Positions 52,114 to 62,822 of a stretch of DNA of 64,000 nt are shown here, piece by piece. The DNA is taken from assembly GCF_041397485.1 (NCBI RefSeq), contig NZ_JAWKWO010000004.1, positions 186,001-250,000 on the forward strand. Reading direction: 5' to 3'. The notes under the pieces are model-generated. The model saw nothing but the letters and a program-made list of their open reading frames with translations. It made no database searches and was not told the origin of the DNA. The number at the start of each line of letters is the position of its first letter. Position 1 is the stretch's first letter. A program made the translations under genes and the position numbers. This stretch comes from Zhengella sp020637775. GTDB lineage: Bacteria; Pseudomonadota; Alphaproteobacteria; Rhizobiales; Rhizobiaceae.

Positions 52114-53904
52114 TCAATTGGTATCGCGGAAACGGACCACGCTGAGGAAGGTGACAGCCTTGCCAGTGAACTGCCGGTGGTTGCGCTGCGCATCGTCCTG
52201 GACGAAACCGGTGGCGATCACCTCCTGCGGCTTGGCGCGCAGCGATTGGCTCACCCGCGGCTTGGCCGCCGGCTGAACCGAGGCGGCTGCGCTGAGCGCC
52301 CACCGTGCCGAATCCGGTTCCACCGGGCGGACGACCGGCCTGGGATCGGGCCGGGCCATGGCCGCCGTCGGGCGCCCTGCCTTTTCGGTGGTCTTCACGC
52401 CGCCCAGAACGGCCGCGAGCCGCTCCTGCGGTGATTTCGCCTTGCCGGCCTCCACGCGCGGCGTCGCGCCGCCCAGGAGGCGCCCGCCCTTGCCTTCCAC
52501 CGCCGGTGTCTGGCGCAGCATCGGGCGCGGCGCAGGCAGCGCCGCCACGTCGAAAGCGGGCTTCTTTTCCGGCCGCGCCGCGGGAAGCGGCACACCGGCC
52601 AGGGTCGCGGCAGCAGCCGGCACGTCAGGGCGCGTGTCATTGGCGAGCGCCGCCAAAATGGCCTCGCTGTCATTGCGCGGACGCTGCGTCGGCGCCACGG
52701 CCGCGACAACCGTTCCCTCGTCATCGCTGGAAGCCGCAAGTGCCTCGGCAATGACGTCCGCCTGCGGCGCGGCATTGTCGCGACGGACATCCGGACGCCG
52801 GCTCGGAATGGGGACATCCATGGCCAGTTCGGCCTGCGCGTCATCCTCGGCGCGATTGACCGCAACGGCGACCGGTTCTCCGACCGCGACGGCGCGCGGC
52901 GCAAACGCGGGCACCGGCACGGCGGTCCGTGGCAGGGATGCCAGGATTGTCTCAGGCGTCACTTCGGGCTGTTCCGGCGCTTGCGGCGCGGCGCGTTCGG
53001 CAGGCGGCGGCGCCTGCACGGCCACCTTCGGCACGGTGCGCGGCTTGGCCGCTACGGTCACCGCATCGCCGGCGCCCTCATCCTCGTCTCCCCCGCCAAA
53101 CAGCGATGCCAGCAGGCTCTTGCCATCGCCCGAACCGCCACCGGACGGCTTGTCGTCGATCACGACGGGCCGGCCCTTGCGGCGCTTGTACTCGGCAAGT
53201 GCCTGCTGGTAGCCTTTCAGAGGCTTGCCGTCCGGCGGCAGGTGCAGCGTCTTGCCATCGGGGAAAAGCCGCACGAGTTCCTTGCGGCTCATGCGCGGCC
53301 AGGCACGGACACCGGCGACATCCAGATGCACGAAGGGCGAGCCCGAACGCGGATAATAGCCCACGCCGCCGCCCTGGAGCTTCATGGCCACCGCGCGCAG
53401 CTTCGACAGTTTCACTCCGGGAATGAAGAAGTCCATCGCGCGGCCATACATGTGCTGGCTCTTTTTGGCCTGCCCGCCGCGCGTGCGCCGCAGCATCTTG
53501 TTGGTGGCCGGAGACCTGTAGGCCGAGACGACATGGATGTAATCGCGTCCGCCAACCTGGCGGTAGGCTTGCCAGACAAGGTCGAAAAGCCGCGGATCCA
53601 TCTTGGTCGGCTCGTTCTTGCGCCAGTCGCGCAGAAACCGGTTCAGCTTGTCCAGACCCGATTTCACATAGCGGCCGTTTTTCTTGAAAACGATCTCCGC
53701 CTTCTCGCCGGTATGGATGTAGTAGAGTTTCAGCGCACGCGTCTCGGCCCTTGCCTGCGCGCTCACCGCGCCCAGAAGGCCGGCGCCCACCAGCAGGCTT
53801 GCAAGAAACAGGCGCAGGAAACGCGCCGCGTTTGCCGAAAAATGTCCCCGAGTCGAATATGCCAAATCAACCGCCTTGAAGACCTGTCTGCGTCCCCGGA
53901 CCAT
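52114..53904 (-). CDS. DUF882 (peptidase M15-like) cell-wall protein with long low-complexity tail
   Basis: 596-aa protein. A membrane or signal segment near residues 30-52, then the DUF882 / YcbK-MepK-like domain (about 55-215): SAYRSPATNK, QHMYGRAMDFFIP and FVHLDVAG supply the zinc ligands His, Asp and His expected of an LD-type peptidase. Residues 230-560 are Ala/Pro/Val-rich and low-complexity, and the C-terminal 36 residues return to ordered sequence. Probably trims peptidoglycan cross-links. CtrA-like boxes sit upstream. Confidence 0.87.
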   Translation of the reverse strand: MVRGRRQVFKAVDLAYSTRGHFSANAARFLRLFLASLLVGAGLLGAVSAQARAETRALKLYYIHTGEKAEIVFKKNGRYVKSGLDKLNRFLRDWRKNEPTKMDPRLFDLVWQAYRQVGGRDYIHVVSAYRSPATNKMLRRTRGGQAKKSQHMYGRAMDFFIPGVKLSKLRAVAMKLQGGGVGYYPRSGSPFVHLDVAGVRAWPRMSRKELVRLFPDGKTLHLPPDGKPLKGYQQALAEYKRRKGRPVVIDDKPSGGGSGDGKSLLASLFGGGDEDEGAGDAVTVAAKPRTVPKVAVQAPPPAERAAPQAPEQPEVTPETILASLPRTAVPVPAFAPRAVAVGEPVAVAVNRAEDDAQAELAMDVPIPSRRPDVRRDNAAPQADVIAEALAASSDDEGTVVAAVAPTQRPRNDSEAILAALANDTRPDVPAAAATLAGVPLPAARPEKKPAFDVAALPAPRPMLRQTPAVEGKGGRLLGGATPRVEAGKAKSPQERLAAVLGGVKTTEKAGRPTAAMARPDPRPVVRPVEPDSARWALSAAASVQPAAKPRVSQSLRAKPQEVIATGFVQDDAQRNHRQFTGKAVTFLSVVRFRDTN

Positions 53905-53940
53905 CCAGCCGCACAGGCCGTGGATGATCGTCCAGAATGG

Positions 53941-53955
53941 TTAACCAGCGCTTAT
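53941..53955. promoter_or_regulatory. CtrA-like box TTAA-N7-TTAT
   Basis: TTAACCAGCGCTTAT, one mismatch from the CtrA consensus TTAA-N7-TTAA, 37 bp upstream of the DUF882 ATG. Confidence 0.45.
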
Positions 53956-53972
53956 TATAGCCAAATGCGGTC

Positions 53973-54022
53973 TAACCATGGCAAAAACGCAACACGATCC
54001 ACAATTCTGTTTGCCATGGTTA
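53973..54022. repeat. 13-bp inverted repeat TAACCATGGCAAA / TTTGCCATGGTTA
   Basis: Perfect 13-bp arms with a 24-bp spacer. Each outer end reads TAACCAT, the CtrA half-site (the right arm extended gives GTTAACCAT on the minus strand). It lies between the DUF882 gene and the NtrC-type regulator gene and could serve as a double operator or form a hairpin. Confidence 0.6.
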
Positions 54023-54092
54023 ACAAAGCACTGATCTGCTCAGCGGACACGATGGCACATCTTCAATTCCGCCGCATTGATCCGGATCAGAA

Positions 54093-55628
<1,536 letters not shown>

Positions 55629-55770
55629 TGCGTTTGCCCGTATCAATCATATTTCTCTTGGATCAACTTGGCACAGCGCCCTAAACATCAGCCCAAGAAA
55701 CAGCGTGAAGCGATCGCTTACCGTTTCCCTGGCATTTGAATCGAATTCAGCCGACAGGACAGAAGACACG

Positions 55771-57618
55771 ATGAAGACCCAGCACCATCAGCCCGCGGCC
55801 CCCGCAAACGCCGCTTCTGCCGCAGACAAGCAGGCGGCACTTGGCCACCTGCCGGAATGGGACCTGACCGACCTTTATCCTTCCATGGACAGCCCGGCGC
55901 TCGAAGCCGACCTGGCGCGCGCCGCAACGCAGGCGCAGGCCTTCGAGGCACGCTGGAAGGGCCGGCTGGAAGAGGCGGCAGGCAAGACCGGCGACGAAGG
56001 TCTTGGCGCCGCCATCACCGGTTACGAGGCGCTGGAAGAGCTGTTGGGCCGCATCATGTCCTATGCCGGCCTCGTCTATACCGGCGACACGTCCGACCCG
56101 AAGCGGGCGAAATTCTATGGCGACCTGTCGCAGAAGATCACCGACGCATCCACGCACCTGCTCTTCTTCGCGCTCGAACTCAACCGTATCCCGGACGGGC
56201 GCATCGAGGCCGCCCTTGCAGCGGACACGGCCTTCGCCCGCTACCGCCCCTGGATTCTCGACCTGCGCAAGGACAGGCCCTACCAGTTGGAAGACCGGGT
56301 CGAGCAGCTTTTCCATGAGAAGTCGCTCACCGGCCATGGCGCATGGAACCGTCTTTTCGACGAAACCATCACCACCCTTCGCTTTACCATTGATGGCGAG
56401 GACCTGCCCATCGAGCCCACGCTCAACCGCATGCAGGACGCCGATCCGGAGGTTCGCCGCAAGGCAGCCGAGGCGATCGCGCAGACGCTTGGTGCCCATG
56501 CCCGCACCTTCACGCTCATCACCAACACGCTGGCCAAGGACAAGGAAATCTCCGACCGCTGGCGCGGCTTCGAGGACATCGCCGATAGCCGCCACCTGGC
56601 CAACCGGGTGGAGCGCGAAGTGGTGGACGCCCTGGCAAGCGCCGTGCGCGAGGCCTATCCGCGCATCTCGCATCGCTACTACGCCATGAAGGCGAAATGG
56701 CTGGGCATGGAAAAGCTGAACCACTGGGATCGGCTGGCACCGCTGCCCGAAACGCCCAGGGCCGTGATCCCCTGGGACGACGCCCGCCAGACCGTGCTGA
56801 ACGCCTATGGCGGGTTTGCCCCGGAAATGGCCGAAATCGCCGGCCGCTTCTTCGACCGCAACTGGATCGACGCGCCGGCCCGGCCCGGCAAGTCGCCCGG
56901 CGCCTTCGCCCACCCGACGGTGCCCTCCGTACACCCCTATGTCCTGCTGAACTACCAGGGCAGGCCGCGCGACGTGATGACGCTGGCCCACGAGCTCGGC
57001 CACGGCGTCCACCAGGTCCTGGCCGGCGAACAGGGCGCCCTGATGGCCTCCACACCGCTGACGCTGGCCGAGACGGCCTCCGTCTTCGGGGAAATGCTGA
57101 CCTTCCGCTCGCTCCTCGACGCCACAACCGAGAAACGGGAGCGCAAGGCCATGCTGGCCCAGAAGGTCGAGGACATGATCGGCACCGTGGTGCGCCAGAT
57201 CGCCTTCTACGAGTTCGAGCGCAAGGTCCATGCCGCACGCCGTCAGGGGGAATTGACGAGCGAGGAGATCGGCCGCTTCTGGACGGAAGTGCAGGCCGAA
57301 AGCCTCGGGCCTTCGGTCGTGCTGCACGAGGGCTACGAGACCTTCTGGTCCTACGTGCCCCATTTCATCCACTCGCCCTTCTACGTCTATGCCTATGCCT
57401 TCGGCGACTGTCTGGTGAATTCGCTCTATGCCGTCTACCAGAACGCCGACAGCGGCTTTCAGCAGAAGTATTTCGACATGCTGCGCGCCGGCGGCACCAG
57501 ACACCACTCGGAACTGCTCGCGCCCTTCGGGCTGGATGCCTCCGATCCGGGCTTCTGGCAGAAGGGGCTTTCGGTCATCGAAGGCCTGATTGACGAACTG
57601 GAGGCGGCCGACGCGTGA
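55771..57618 (+). CDS. pepF: M3-family oligoendopeptidase (PepF type)
   Basis: 615-aa zinc metallopeptidase cleaving oligopeptides in the cytoplasm. The active site HELGHGVHQ (near residue 407) supplies two zinc His and the catalytic Glu, and the C-terminal helix contains HEGYETFWSYVPHFIHSPFYVYAYAFG. Length and layout match the PepF/M3B clade. ATG 55771. Its stop overlaps the GTG of the next gene (GTGA). Confidence 0.93.
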   Translation: MKTQHHQPAAPANAASAADKQAALGHLPEWDLTDLYPSMDSPALEADLARAATQAQAFEARWKGRLEEAAGKTGDEGLGAAITGYEALEELLGRIMSYAGLVYTGDTSDPKRAKFYGDLSQKITDASTHLLFFALELNRIPDGRIEAALAADTAFARYRPWILDLRKDRPYQLEDRVEQLFHEKSLTGHGAWNRLFDETITTLRFTIDGEDLPIEPTLNRMQDADPEVRRKAAEAIAQTLGAHARTFTLITNTLAKDKEISDRWRGFEDIADSRHLANRVEREVVDALASAVREAYPRISHRYYAMKAKWLGMEKLNHWDRLAPLPETPRAVIPWDDARQTVLNAYGGFAPEMAEIAGRFFDRNWIDAPARPGKSPGAFAHPTVPSVHPYVLLNYQGRPRDVMTLAHELGHGVHQVLAGEQGALMASTPLTLAETASVFGEMLTFRSLLDATTEKRERKAMLAQKVEDMIGTVVRQIAFYEFERKVHAARRQGELTSEEIGRFWTEVQAESLGPSVVLHEGYETFWSYVPHFIHSPFYVYAYAFGDCLVNSLYAVYQNADSGFQQKYFDMLRAGGTRHHSELLAPFGLDASDPGFWQKGLSVIEGLIDELEAADA

Positions 57619-58490
57619 CCGGCGGCACACCTCCTGCGCCACCCTTCGCCATCGGCCTGTCGCCGTTGGGGGACCGGCCCTGGCTGGTGGCCGACGAGCG
57701 CCTGCCGGCCTATCTTGCCGAAAAGGCGCGGCTCATGGCCGCCATGCCGGACAGGGTCTTCATGGCCGAACCGGAGACGCAGGAGGCCCAGCGCGAAACG
57801 CTGCAACGTGTGGCTGACTGGCAGGCCGCCCATCATCGGCGGCACTTTGCCGGAGAACCCGTCCGGCTGACGGCGCGCGATGCACCCGGACCCGATCCGG
57901 CCGCCCCGCCGCTGGCGCGCGCCGCCATGCTCTGCGCCGAGGATCTGGTGCTGATGCGCAAGGGCGCGGACGGTTGGCGCCTGGCGGCTGCATCGCTCTG
58001 CTTCCCCTCGTCATGGCGGCTGGCGGAAAAGTTCGGCCGGCCGATGGAAGCGATCCACGCCCCGGTGCCCGGCTATCCCGCGGGCACCCGCAATGCCATG
58101 CTCGTCAACCGCATCTTCGACAATCTGGCGCCCGGCGCGCCGGTGCTGCGCGGCAACTGGTCGATCTATGGCGACAACCGGCTGCACCATCCGCAGCCGC
58201 ATGAAGGCGAGCGGGCCGGCGATCCGGCGGCCTTGGGCGCTGACGGACTGCACCTTCGCGAGGAACGCCAGACGCTCACCCGGCTGCCGCAAAGCGGCGA
58301 CATCCTGTTCACCATCCTGATCACGCTGACCCCTCTGGCCGCACTGGCTGCCAGCCCCGGGGGCCGGGAAAAAGCCGCGGCGCTCGCCAGGCACATCGAG
58401 GCGATGAAACCGGAGGAACTCGCCTACAAGGCCATGGACGGGCGCGCGCAATCCATTTGCCGGCTTCTGGCCAGGGTTGCGGCATCATGA
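57615..58490 (+). CDS. DUF3445 protein, heme-dependent oxidative N-demethylase-like
   Basis: 291-aa soluble protein of DUF3445, whose characterised relatives are heme-dependent oxidative N-demethylase subunits. Conserved stretches seen: CFPSSWRLAEKFG, IHAPVPGYP, NWSIYGD and ERQTLTRLPQSGDILFTI. GTG 57615 overlaps the pepF stop, so the two are coupled; a link between peptide breakdown and methylated amine removal is only a guess. Confidence 0.85.
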   Translation: MTGGTPPAPPFAIGLSPLGDRPWLVADERLPAYLAEKARLMAAMPDRVFMAEPETQEAQRETLQRVADWQAAHHRRHFAGEPVRLTARDAPGPDPAAPPLARAAMLCAEDLVLMRKGADGWRLAAASLCFPSSWRLAEKFGRPMEAIHAPVPGYPAGTRNAMLVNRIFDNLAPGAPVLRGNWSIYGDNRLHHPQPHEGERAGDPAALGADGLHLREERQTLTRLPQSGDILFTILITLTPLAALAASPGGREKAAALARHIEAMKPEELAYKAMDGRAQSICRLLARVAAS

Positions 58491-58594
58491 TTTAACCCTC
58501 GCTGCGGTTGGGCCTTTATTATGACAGTCAAACATGCTTTGAGCGCCATGAAACAAGATATGCAGGTGCATGACGACAAGATCGGAGTAAGGCG

Positions 58595-60037
58595 ATGACT
58601 GAACAGACCTGGCCGGTTCACGGCGAGATCACGGGACCGGTGGTGATGATCGGATTTGGCTCCATCGGACGCGGCACCCTGCCGCTCATCGAGCGCCACT
58701 TCAAGTTCGATAAGTCGCGCATGGTGGTCATCGACCCGTCGGACGAAGGCAAGGCGCTGCTCGACCGCCACGGCGTCAAGTTCATCCAGGCCCATGTCAC
58801 CCGCGACAATTACAAGGAATTGCTCAAGCCGCTGCTGACCAATGGCGGCGGCCAGGGCTTCTGCGTCAACCTGTCGGTGGACACGTCCTCGCTCGATCTG
58901 ATGAAATACTGCCGCAAGCTCGGTGCGCTTTACATCGACACGGTCGTCGAGCCCTGGCTCGGCTTCTATTTCGACACCGAGGCCGGCAACGAGGAGCGCA
59001 CGAACTATGCGCTGCGCGAAACGGTGCGGCGGGAAAAACGCAAGAATCCCGGTGGCACGACCGCCGTGTCATGCTGCGGCGCCAATCCCGGCATGGTGTC
59101 CTGGTTCGTCAAGAAGGCGCTGGTGGACATCGCCCGTGATACCGGCATGGACTTCGAGGAACCGTCAGCCGGTGACCGTGAAGGCTGGGCGAAGCTGATG
59201 AAAAAGGCCCGCGTCAAGGGCATCCACATCGCCGAACGCGACACGCAGCGCACCAGGGAACCCAAGCCGATGGGCGTCTTCTGGAACACCTGGTCGGTGG
59301 AAGGCTTCATTTCCGAAGGCCTGCAACCCGCCGAACTGGGCTGGGGAACGCATGAGGAATGGAAGCCGAAGAACGCCCGCAAGCACGAGAAGGGCTGCAA
59401 GGCCGCCATTTACCTGGAACAGCCCGGCGCCAACACCCGCGTACGCACCTGGTGCCCCACGCCGGGTGCGCAATACGGCTTTCTCGTCACCCACAACGAA
59501 GCCATTTCCATCGCTGATTTCTTCACTGTCAAGAAAAATGGCAAGGTCAGCTACCGCCCCACCTGCCACTATGCCTACCATCCGGCCAATGACGCCGTGC
59601 TCTCGCTGCACGAGATGTTCGGCAATGGCGGCAAGGCGCAGCAAACCCTGCATGTTCTCGACGAAAAGGAAATCGTCGACGGCATCGACGAGCTGGGCGT
59701 CCTCCTCTACGGCCATGCGAAGAATGCCTACTGGTTCGGCTCGCAGCTTTCCGTCGAGGAGACCCGCGAACTCGCCCCCTACCAGAACGCTACCGGCCTC
59801 CAGGTCTCATCCGCCGTCCTTGCAGGCATGGTCTGGGCGCTGGAAAACCCGGAAGCAGGCATCGTCGAGACCGACGAGATGGACTACAAGCGCTGCCTTG
59901 AAATCCAGATGCCCTATCTGGGACCGGTCAAGGGCTACTACACGGACTGGACGCCGCTGGACGGCCGCCCCGGTCTGTTTCCCGAGGATATCGACGAAAG
60001 CGATCCCTGGCAGTTCCGCAACATCCTGGTGCACTGA
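58595..60037 (+). CDS. hss: Homospermidine synthase
   Basis: 480-aa NAD-dependent enzyme condensing two putrescines (or spermidine and putrescine) into sym-homospermidine. The Rossmann motif GFGSIGRGTLP lies at residues 20-30, and SCCGANPGMVSWFVK, NTWSVEGFISEG and the long conserved C-terminal half match bacterial Hss throughout. GGAG-TAAGGCG precedes the ATG. It uses the product of the ornithine decarboxylase encoded 26 kb away. Confidence 0.95.
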   Translation: MTEQTWPVHGEITGPVVMIGFGSIGRGTLPLIERHFKFDKSRMVVIDPSDEGKALLDRHGVKFIQAHVTRDNYKELLKPLLTNGGGQGFCVNLSVDTSSLDLMKYCRKLGALYIDTVVEPWLGFYFDTEAGNEERTNYALRETVRREKRKNPGGTTAVSCCGANPGMVSWFVKKALVDIARDTGMDFEEPSAGDREGWAKLMKKARVKGIHIAERDTQRTREPKPMGVFWNTWSVEGFISEGLQPAELGWGTHEEWKPKNARKHEKGCKAAIYLEQPGANTRVRTWCPTPGAQYGFLVTHNEAISIADFFTVKKNGKVSYRPTCHYAYHPANDAVLSLHEMFGNGGKAQQTLHVLDEKEIVDGIDELGVLLYGHAKNAYWFGSQLSVEETRELAPYQNATGLQVSSAVLAGMVWALENPEAGIVETDEMDYKRCLEIQMPYLGPVKGYYTDWTPLDGRPGLFPEDIDESDPWQFRNILVH

Positions 60038-60061
60038 ACGGGCCTGCCGCCACGTCCCGGT

Positions 60062-60094
60062 GCCCCGCCGACGCAACCTGGCGGGGCCATTTTC
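60062..60094 (+). terminator. Terminator of hss
   Basis: 8-bp stem GCCCCGCC / GGCGGGGC with a 10-nt loop followed by CATTTT. Confidence 0.75.
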
Positions 60095-60297
60095 CAGTTC
60101 GCCGGCGAACCCGCGTGAACCAGGCGCGGCCATGCCGCCGTGCCGGAAGTTCAACGTGCGGCATTCCGCCCGAAGCACTGCAACCGCCTTGCATTTGTTG
60201 CAAGATCAATGAATTATATTGTATTCGCCTTGCTTTCGCCGCCATTGGCAGGTGAGAAAACCTTAGGATGCGGACAAGAAGAGAGGGTTTTCCGGTC

Positions 60298-60663
60298 ATG
60301 CGCACGTATTCAGTTCTGGCCGTTCTGGCGGCCACGACCGTTATTGCCGGTTGTCAGACCGGCCCCGGCCCCACGGCAAGGCTTCAGCCCACCGGCGTCG
60401 AGGGCCAGTGGGTGTCCAGCGACGGCGTCGCCTTCTCCAATTTCAACGCCGGCGCCTTCGAGACGGTTGCGGCCGATACCGGCAACCAGCTTGCGACCGG
60501 CAGCTACAGCTACACCGGAGACCGGTCCGTTGCGATCACCGTCAATTCGCTGATCCGCCAGACCACGACGCGCGTGAACTGCGCCCTCGTTTCCGGCTCG
60601 CAGCTCAACTGCACCGCCGAGAGCGGCCAGCAATTCACGCTGGTGCGCCGCGTCACCGGCTGA
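60298..60663 (+). CDS. Omp10-like outer-membrane lipoprotein
   Basis: 121-aa lipoprotein. Signal peptide with lipobox VIAGC (Cys19), then a small beta-rich domain with GVEGQWVSSDGVAFSNF and RVNCALVSGSQLNCTA. The pattern closely resembles Brucella Omp10. The two cysteines of the mature domain probably form a disulfide. ATG 60298 gives a proper signal; ATG 60268 would add ten residues. Confidence 0.87.
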   Translation: MRTYSVLAVLAATTVIAGCQTGPGPTARLQPTGVEGQWVSSDGVAFSNFNAGAFETVAADTGNQLATGSYSYTGDRSVAITVNSLIRQTTTRVNCALVSGSQLNCTAESGQQFTLVRRVTG

Positions 60664-60691
60664 CAGCGGATACGGACACCGCGGGGCATGC

Positions 60692-61372
60692 ATGCTCTAC
60701 GCATTGGCGGTCATCGCCGTTCTGGCGCTCGTGTCCCTGCCGCAGGCCTGGGTGAAATGGGCGCTTTCGCGCCATGGCGCCGACCGTCCGGATCTGCCCG
60801 GAACCGGCGGCGAACTGGCCGCCCATCTGGTCCGCCACTTCGGGCTCGACCGTGTGCGCGTTGAACTGACCCAGCAGGGCGATCACTACGACCCCGAGAC
60901 ACGCACGGTCCGCCTTTCCCCGCAGCACCATGGCGGCAAGTCCATCGCCGCCGTGGCTGTCGCCGCCCACGAAGTGGGCCATGCCTTGCAGCACGCTGCC
61001 CGCGACCGCTGGCTGAACCGCCGCCAGCGCCTTGCCCGCCTTGCCATCTGGACCGACCGGCTCGCCGGCATCGTGTTCATCGCCGCGCCGCTGCTCGGCG
61101 TCGCCGCCCGCGTCCCCGCGGTCATGCTCGCACTGGTGGGCCTTGGCATCGCGCTGATGGGTGTGCGCGTGCTGTTCAACGTCATCACCCTGCCGGTCGA
61201 GTTCGACGCCAGTTTCGGCAAGGCTCTGCCCATTCTCACCGACGGGCGCTACCTGCATGAAAGCGACATGCCGGCCGCCCGCACCGTCCTGCGTGCCGCG
61301 GCGCTGACTTATGTCGCCGGGGCGTTAATTTCGCTGGTGGATCTTGCGCGCTGGATCAGGCTTTTGCGATAA
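60692..61372 (+). CDS. YugP-type neutral zinc metallopeptidase
   Basis: 226-aa membrane protein with three or four hydrophobic helices. The zinc site AAHEVGHALQH lies near residue 93, and LPVEFDASFGKAL is the conserved downstream block of the family. Substrates are unknown. ATG 60692; 28 bp separate it from the lipoprotein gene. Confidence 0.9.
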   Translation: MLYALAVIAVLALVSLPQAWVKWALSRHGADRPDLPGTGGELAAHLVRHFGLDRVRVELTQQGDHYDPETRTVRLSPQHHGGKSIAAVAVAAHEVGHALQHAARDRWLNRRQRLARLAIWTDRLAGIVFIAAPLLGVAARVPAVMLALVGLGIALMGVRVLFNVITLPVEFDASFGKALPILTDGRYLHESDMPAARTVLRAAALTYVAGALISLVDLARWIRLLR

Positions 61373-61401
61373 CGCGGGTTGTGGTGAGGAGAGGGACAGG
61401 A

Positions 61402-62649
61402 ATGACCGGATTTTTCGACGGCCTTGAAACGCGCGACCCGGCCGAGCGCGAAGGTGCATTGTTCGCAACGCTGCCGGATTTCCTGGCGCGCGCCATGGCG
61501 GCGGTTCCTGCCCTTTCGCGCTGGCTCGATGGCGTCGACCCCGCCGCGGTCAATTCCCGCGAGGCGCTGGCGCGCCTGCCTGTTCTGCGCAAGGGCGAAT
61601 TGCTGGAAATGCAACAGGCCGAACCGCCTTTCGGCGGTTTCGCGAACCCGGAAGCGCTCAAGGGCAACCGGGTCTTCATGTCCCCCGGCCCCCTGTTCGA
61701 GCCGCAGGGCATCGGTCCCGACCCATGGAAATCCGCCCGCGCCTTTCATGCCGCCGGCATTCGTCCGGGCGACATCATCCACAATGCCTTCGCCTATCAC
61801 ATGACGCCGGGCGGTTTCATTCTGGATGAAGGCGCGCGCGCCTATGGCTGCGTGGTCTTTCCCGCCGGTGTCGGCAATACCGAAATGCAGGTCGAGGCCG
61901 CCGCCGCGCTCAGGCCCTCGGCCTATTCCGGCACGCCCGATTTCCTCAAGATCATGCTGGACAAGGCCGCAGAGACCGGCAAGGATCTGTCGTCCATCCG
62001 CCGCGCACTCGTTTCCGGCGGCGCGCTGTTTCCGTCGCTGCGCGAGGATTACGCATCGCGCGGCGTATCGGTGCTGCAATGCTACGCCACCGCCGAATGC
62101 GGCGTCATCGCCTACGAGACGGCCGATGCCGAAGGCACCCCCCTCCCCGGAATGCTGATCAACGAGGACATGATCGTGGAGATCGTGCGCCCGGGCACCG
62201 GCGATCCGGTCGCCGATGGCGAGGTTGGCGAAGTGGTCGTCACCACCTTCAACGAAGCCTATCCGCTGGTCCGTCTCGGCACGGGCGACCTGTCGGCCAT
62301 CCTGCCCGGCCAGTCGCCCTGCGGGCGCACCAACAGGCGCATCCGGGGCTGGATGGGCCGCGCCGACCAGCGCACCAAGATCAAGGGCATGTTCGTCGAT
62401 CCCAAGCAGGTCGCGCAGGTCATGCGCCGGCATCCCGAGATCCTGAAGGCCCGGCTTGTGGTCACCCGCGACGGTGCCTCCGATGCCATGACCCTGCTGG
62501 TCGAGGAACGTGGCGATGCCGATGCCGCCGCCATCGCGGCCACCCTGCGCGAGGCCACCAAGCTGTCCGGCAAGGTGGAGGTGGCCGAGGCCGGCACGCT
62601 GCCCAACGATGGCAAGATCATCGCCGACGAACGCGACTACGCCGGCTGA
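61402..62649 (+). CDS. Phenylacetate-CoA ligase-like AMP-forming enzyme with altered P-loop
   Basis: 415-aa protein of the PaaK-like adenylate-forming group. TAECGVIAYE, RLGTGDLSAIL, RRIRGWMGRADQRTKIKGMFVDP and a C-terminal PNDGKI with Lys are recognisable. The usual phosphate loop TSGTTGxPK is replaced by MSPGPLFEPQG (about residues 93-103), so ATP handling may differ. The substrate is unknown; no branched-chain transporter genes are seen next to it. Confidence 0.85.
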   Translation: MTGFFDGLETRDPAEREGALFATLPDFLARAMAAVPALSRWLDGVDPAAVNSREALARLPVLRKGELLEMQQAEPPFGGFANPEALKGNRVFMSPGPLFEPQGIGPDPWKSARAFHAAGIRPGDIIHNAFAYHMTPGGFILDEGARAYGCVVFPAGVGNTEMQVEAAAALRPSAYSGTPDFLKIMLDKAAETGKDLSSIRRALVSGGALFPSLREDYASRGVSVLQCYATAECGVIAYETADAEGTPLPGMLINEDMIVEIVRPGTGDPVADGEVGEVVVTTFNEAYPLVRLGTGDLSAILPGQSPCGRTNRRIRGWMGRADQRTKIKGMFVDPKQVAQVMRRHPEILKARLVVTRDGASDAMTLLVEERGDADAAAIAATLREATKLSGKVEVAEAGTLPNDGKIIADERDYAG

Positions 62650-62822
62650 CAAGCTGCATGGAATTTGCTGAAGCCTCATCCCTTCTTCGTTGAACGGGCG
62701 CCGGTTTTGCCCTTGCGCTGACGCACCGGCGGTGGAAACATGAAGCTGGAGAATGCCTGCGGGAAACTGTCATGCAAGACGGCCAGGCAGGACGCCATTC
62801 GTTGTCTCACAGGGAGATCGTC

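Noticed and set aside
52200..53100. Tandem repeat array in the DUF882 gene
   Set aside because: The tail is compositionally biased but I found no regular repeat unit.
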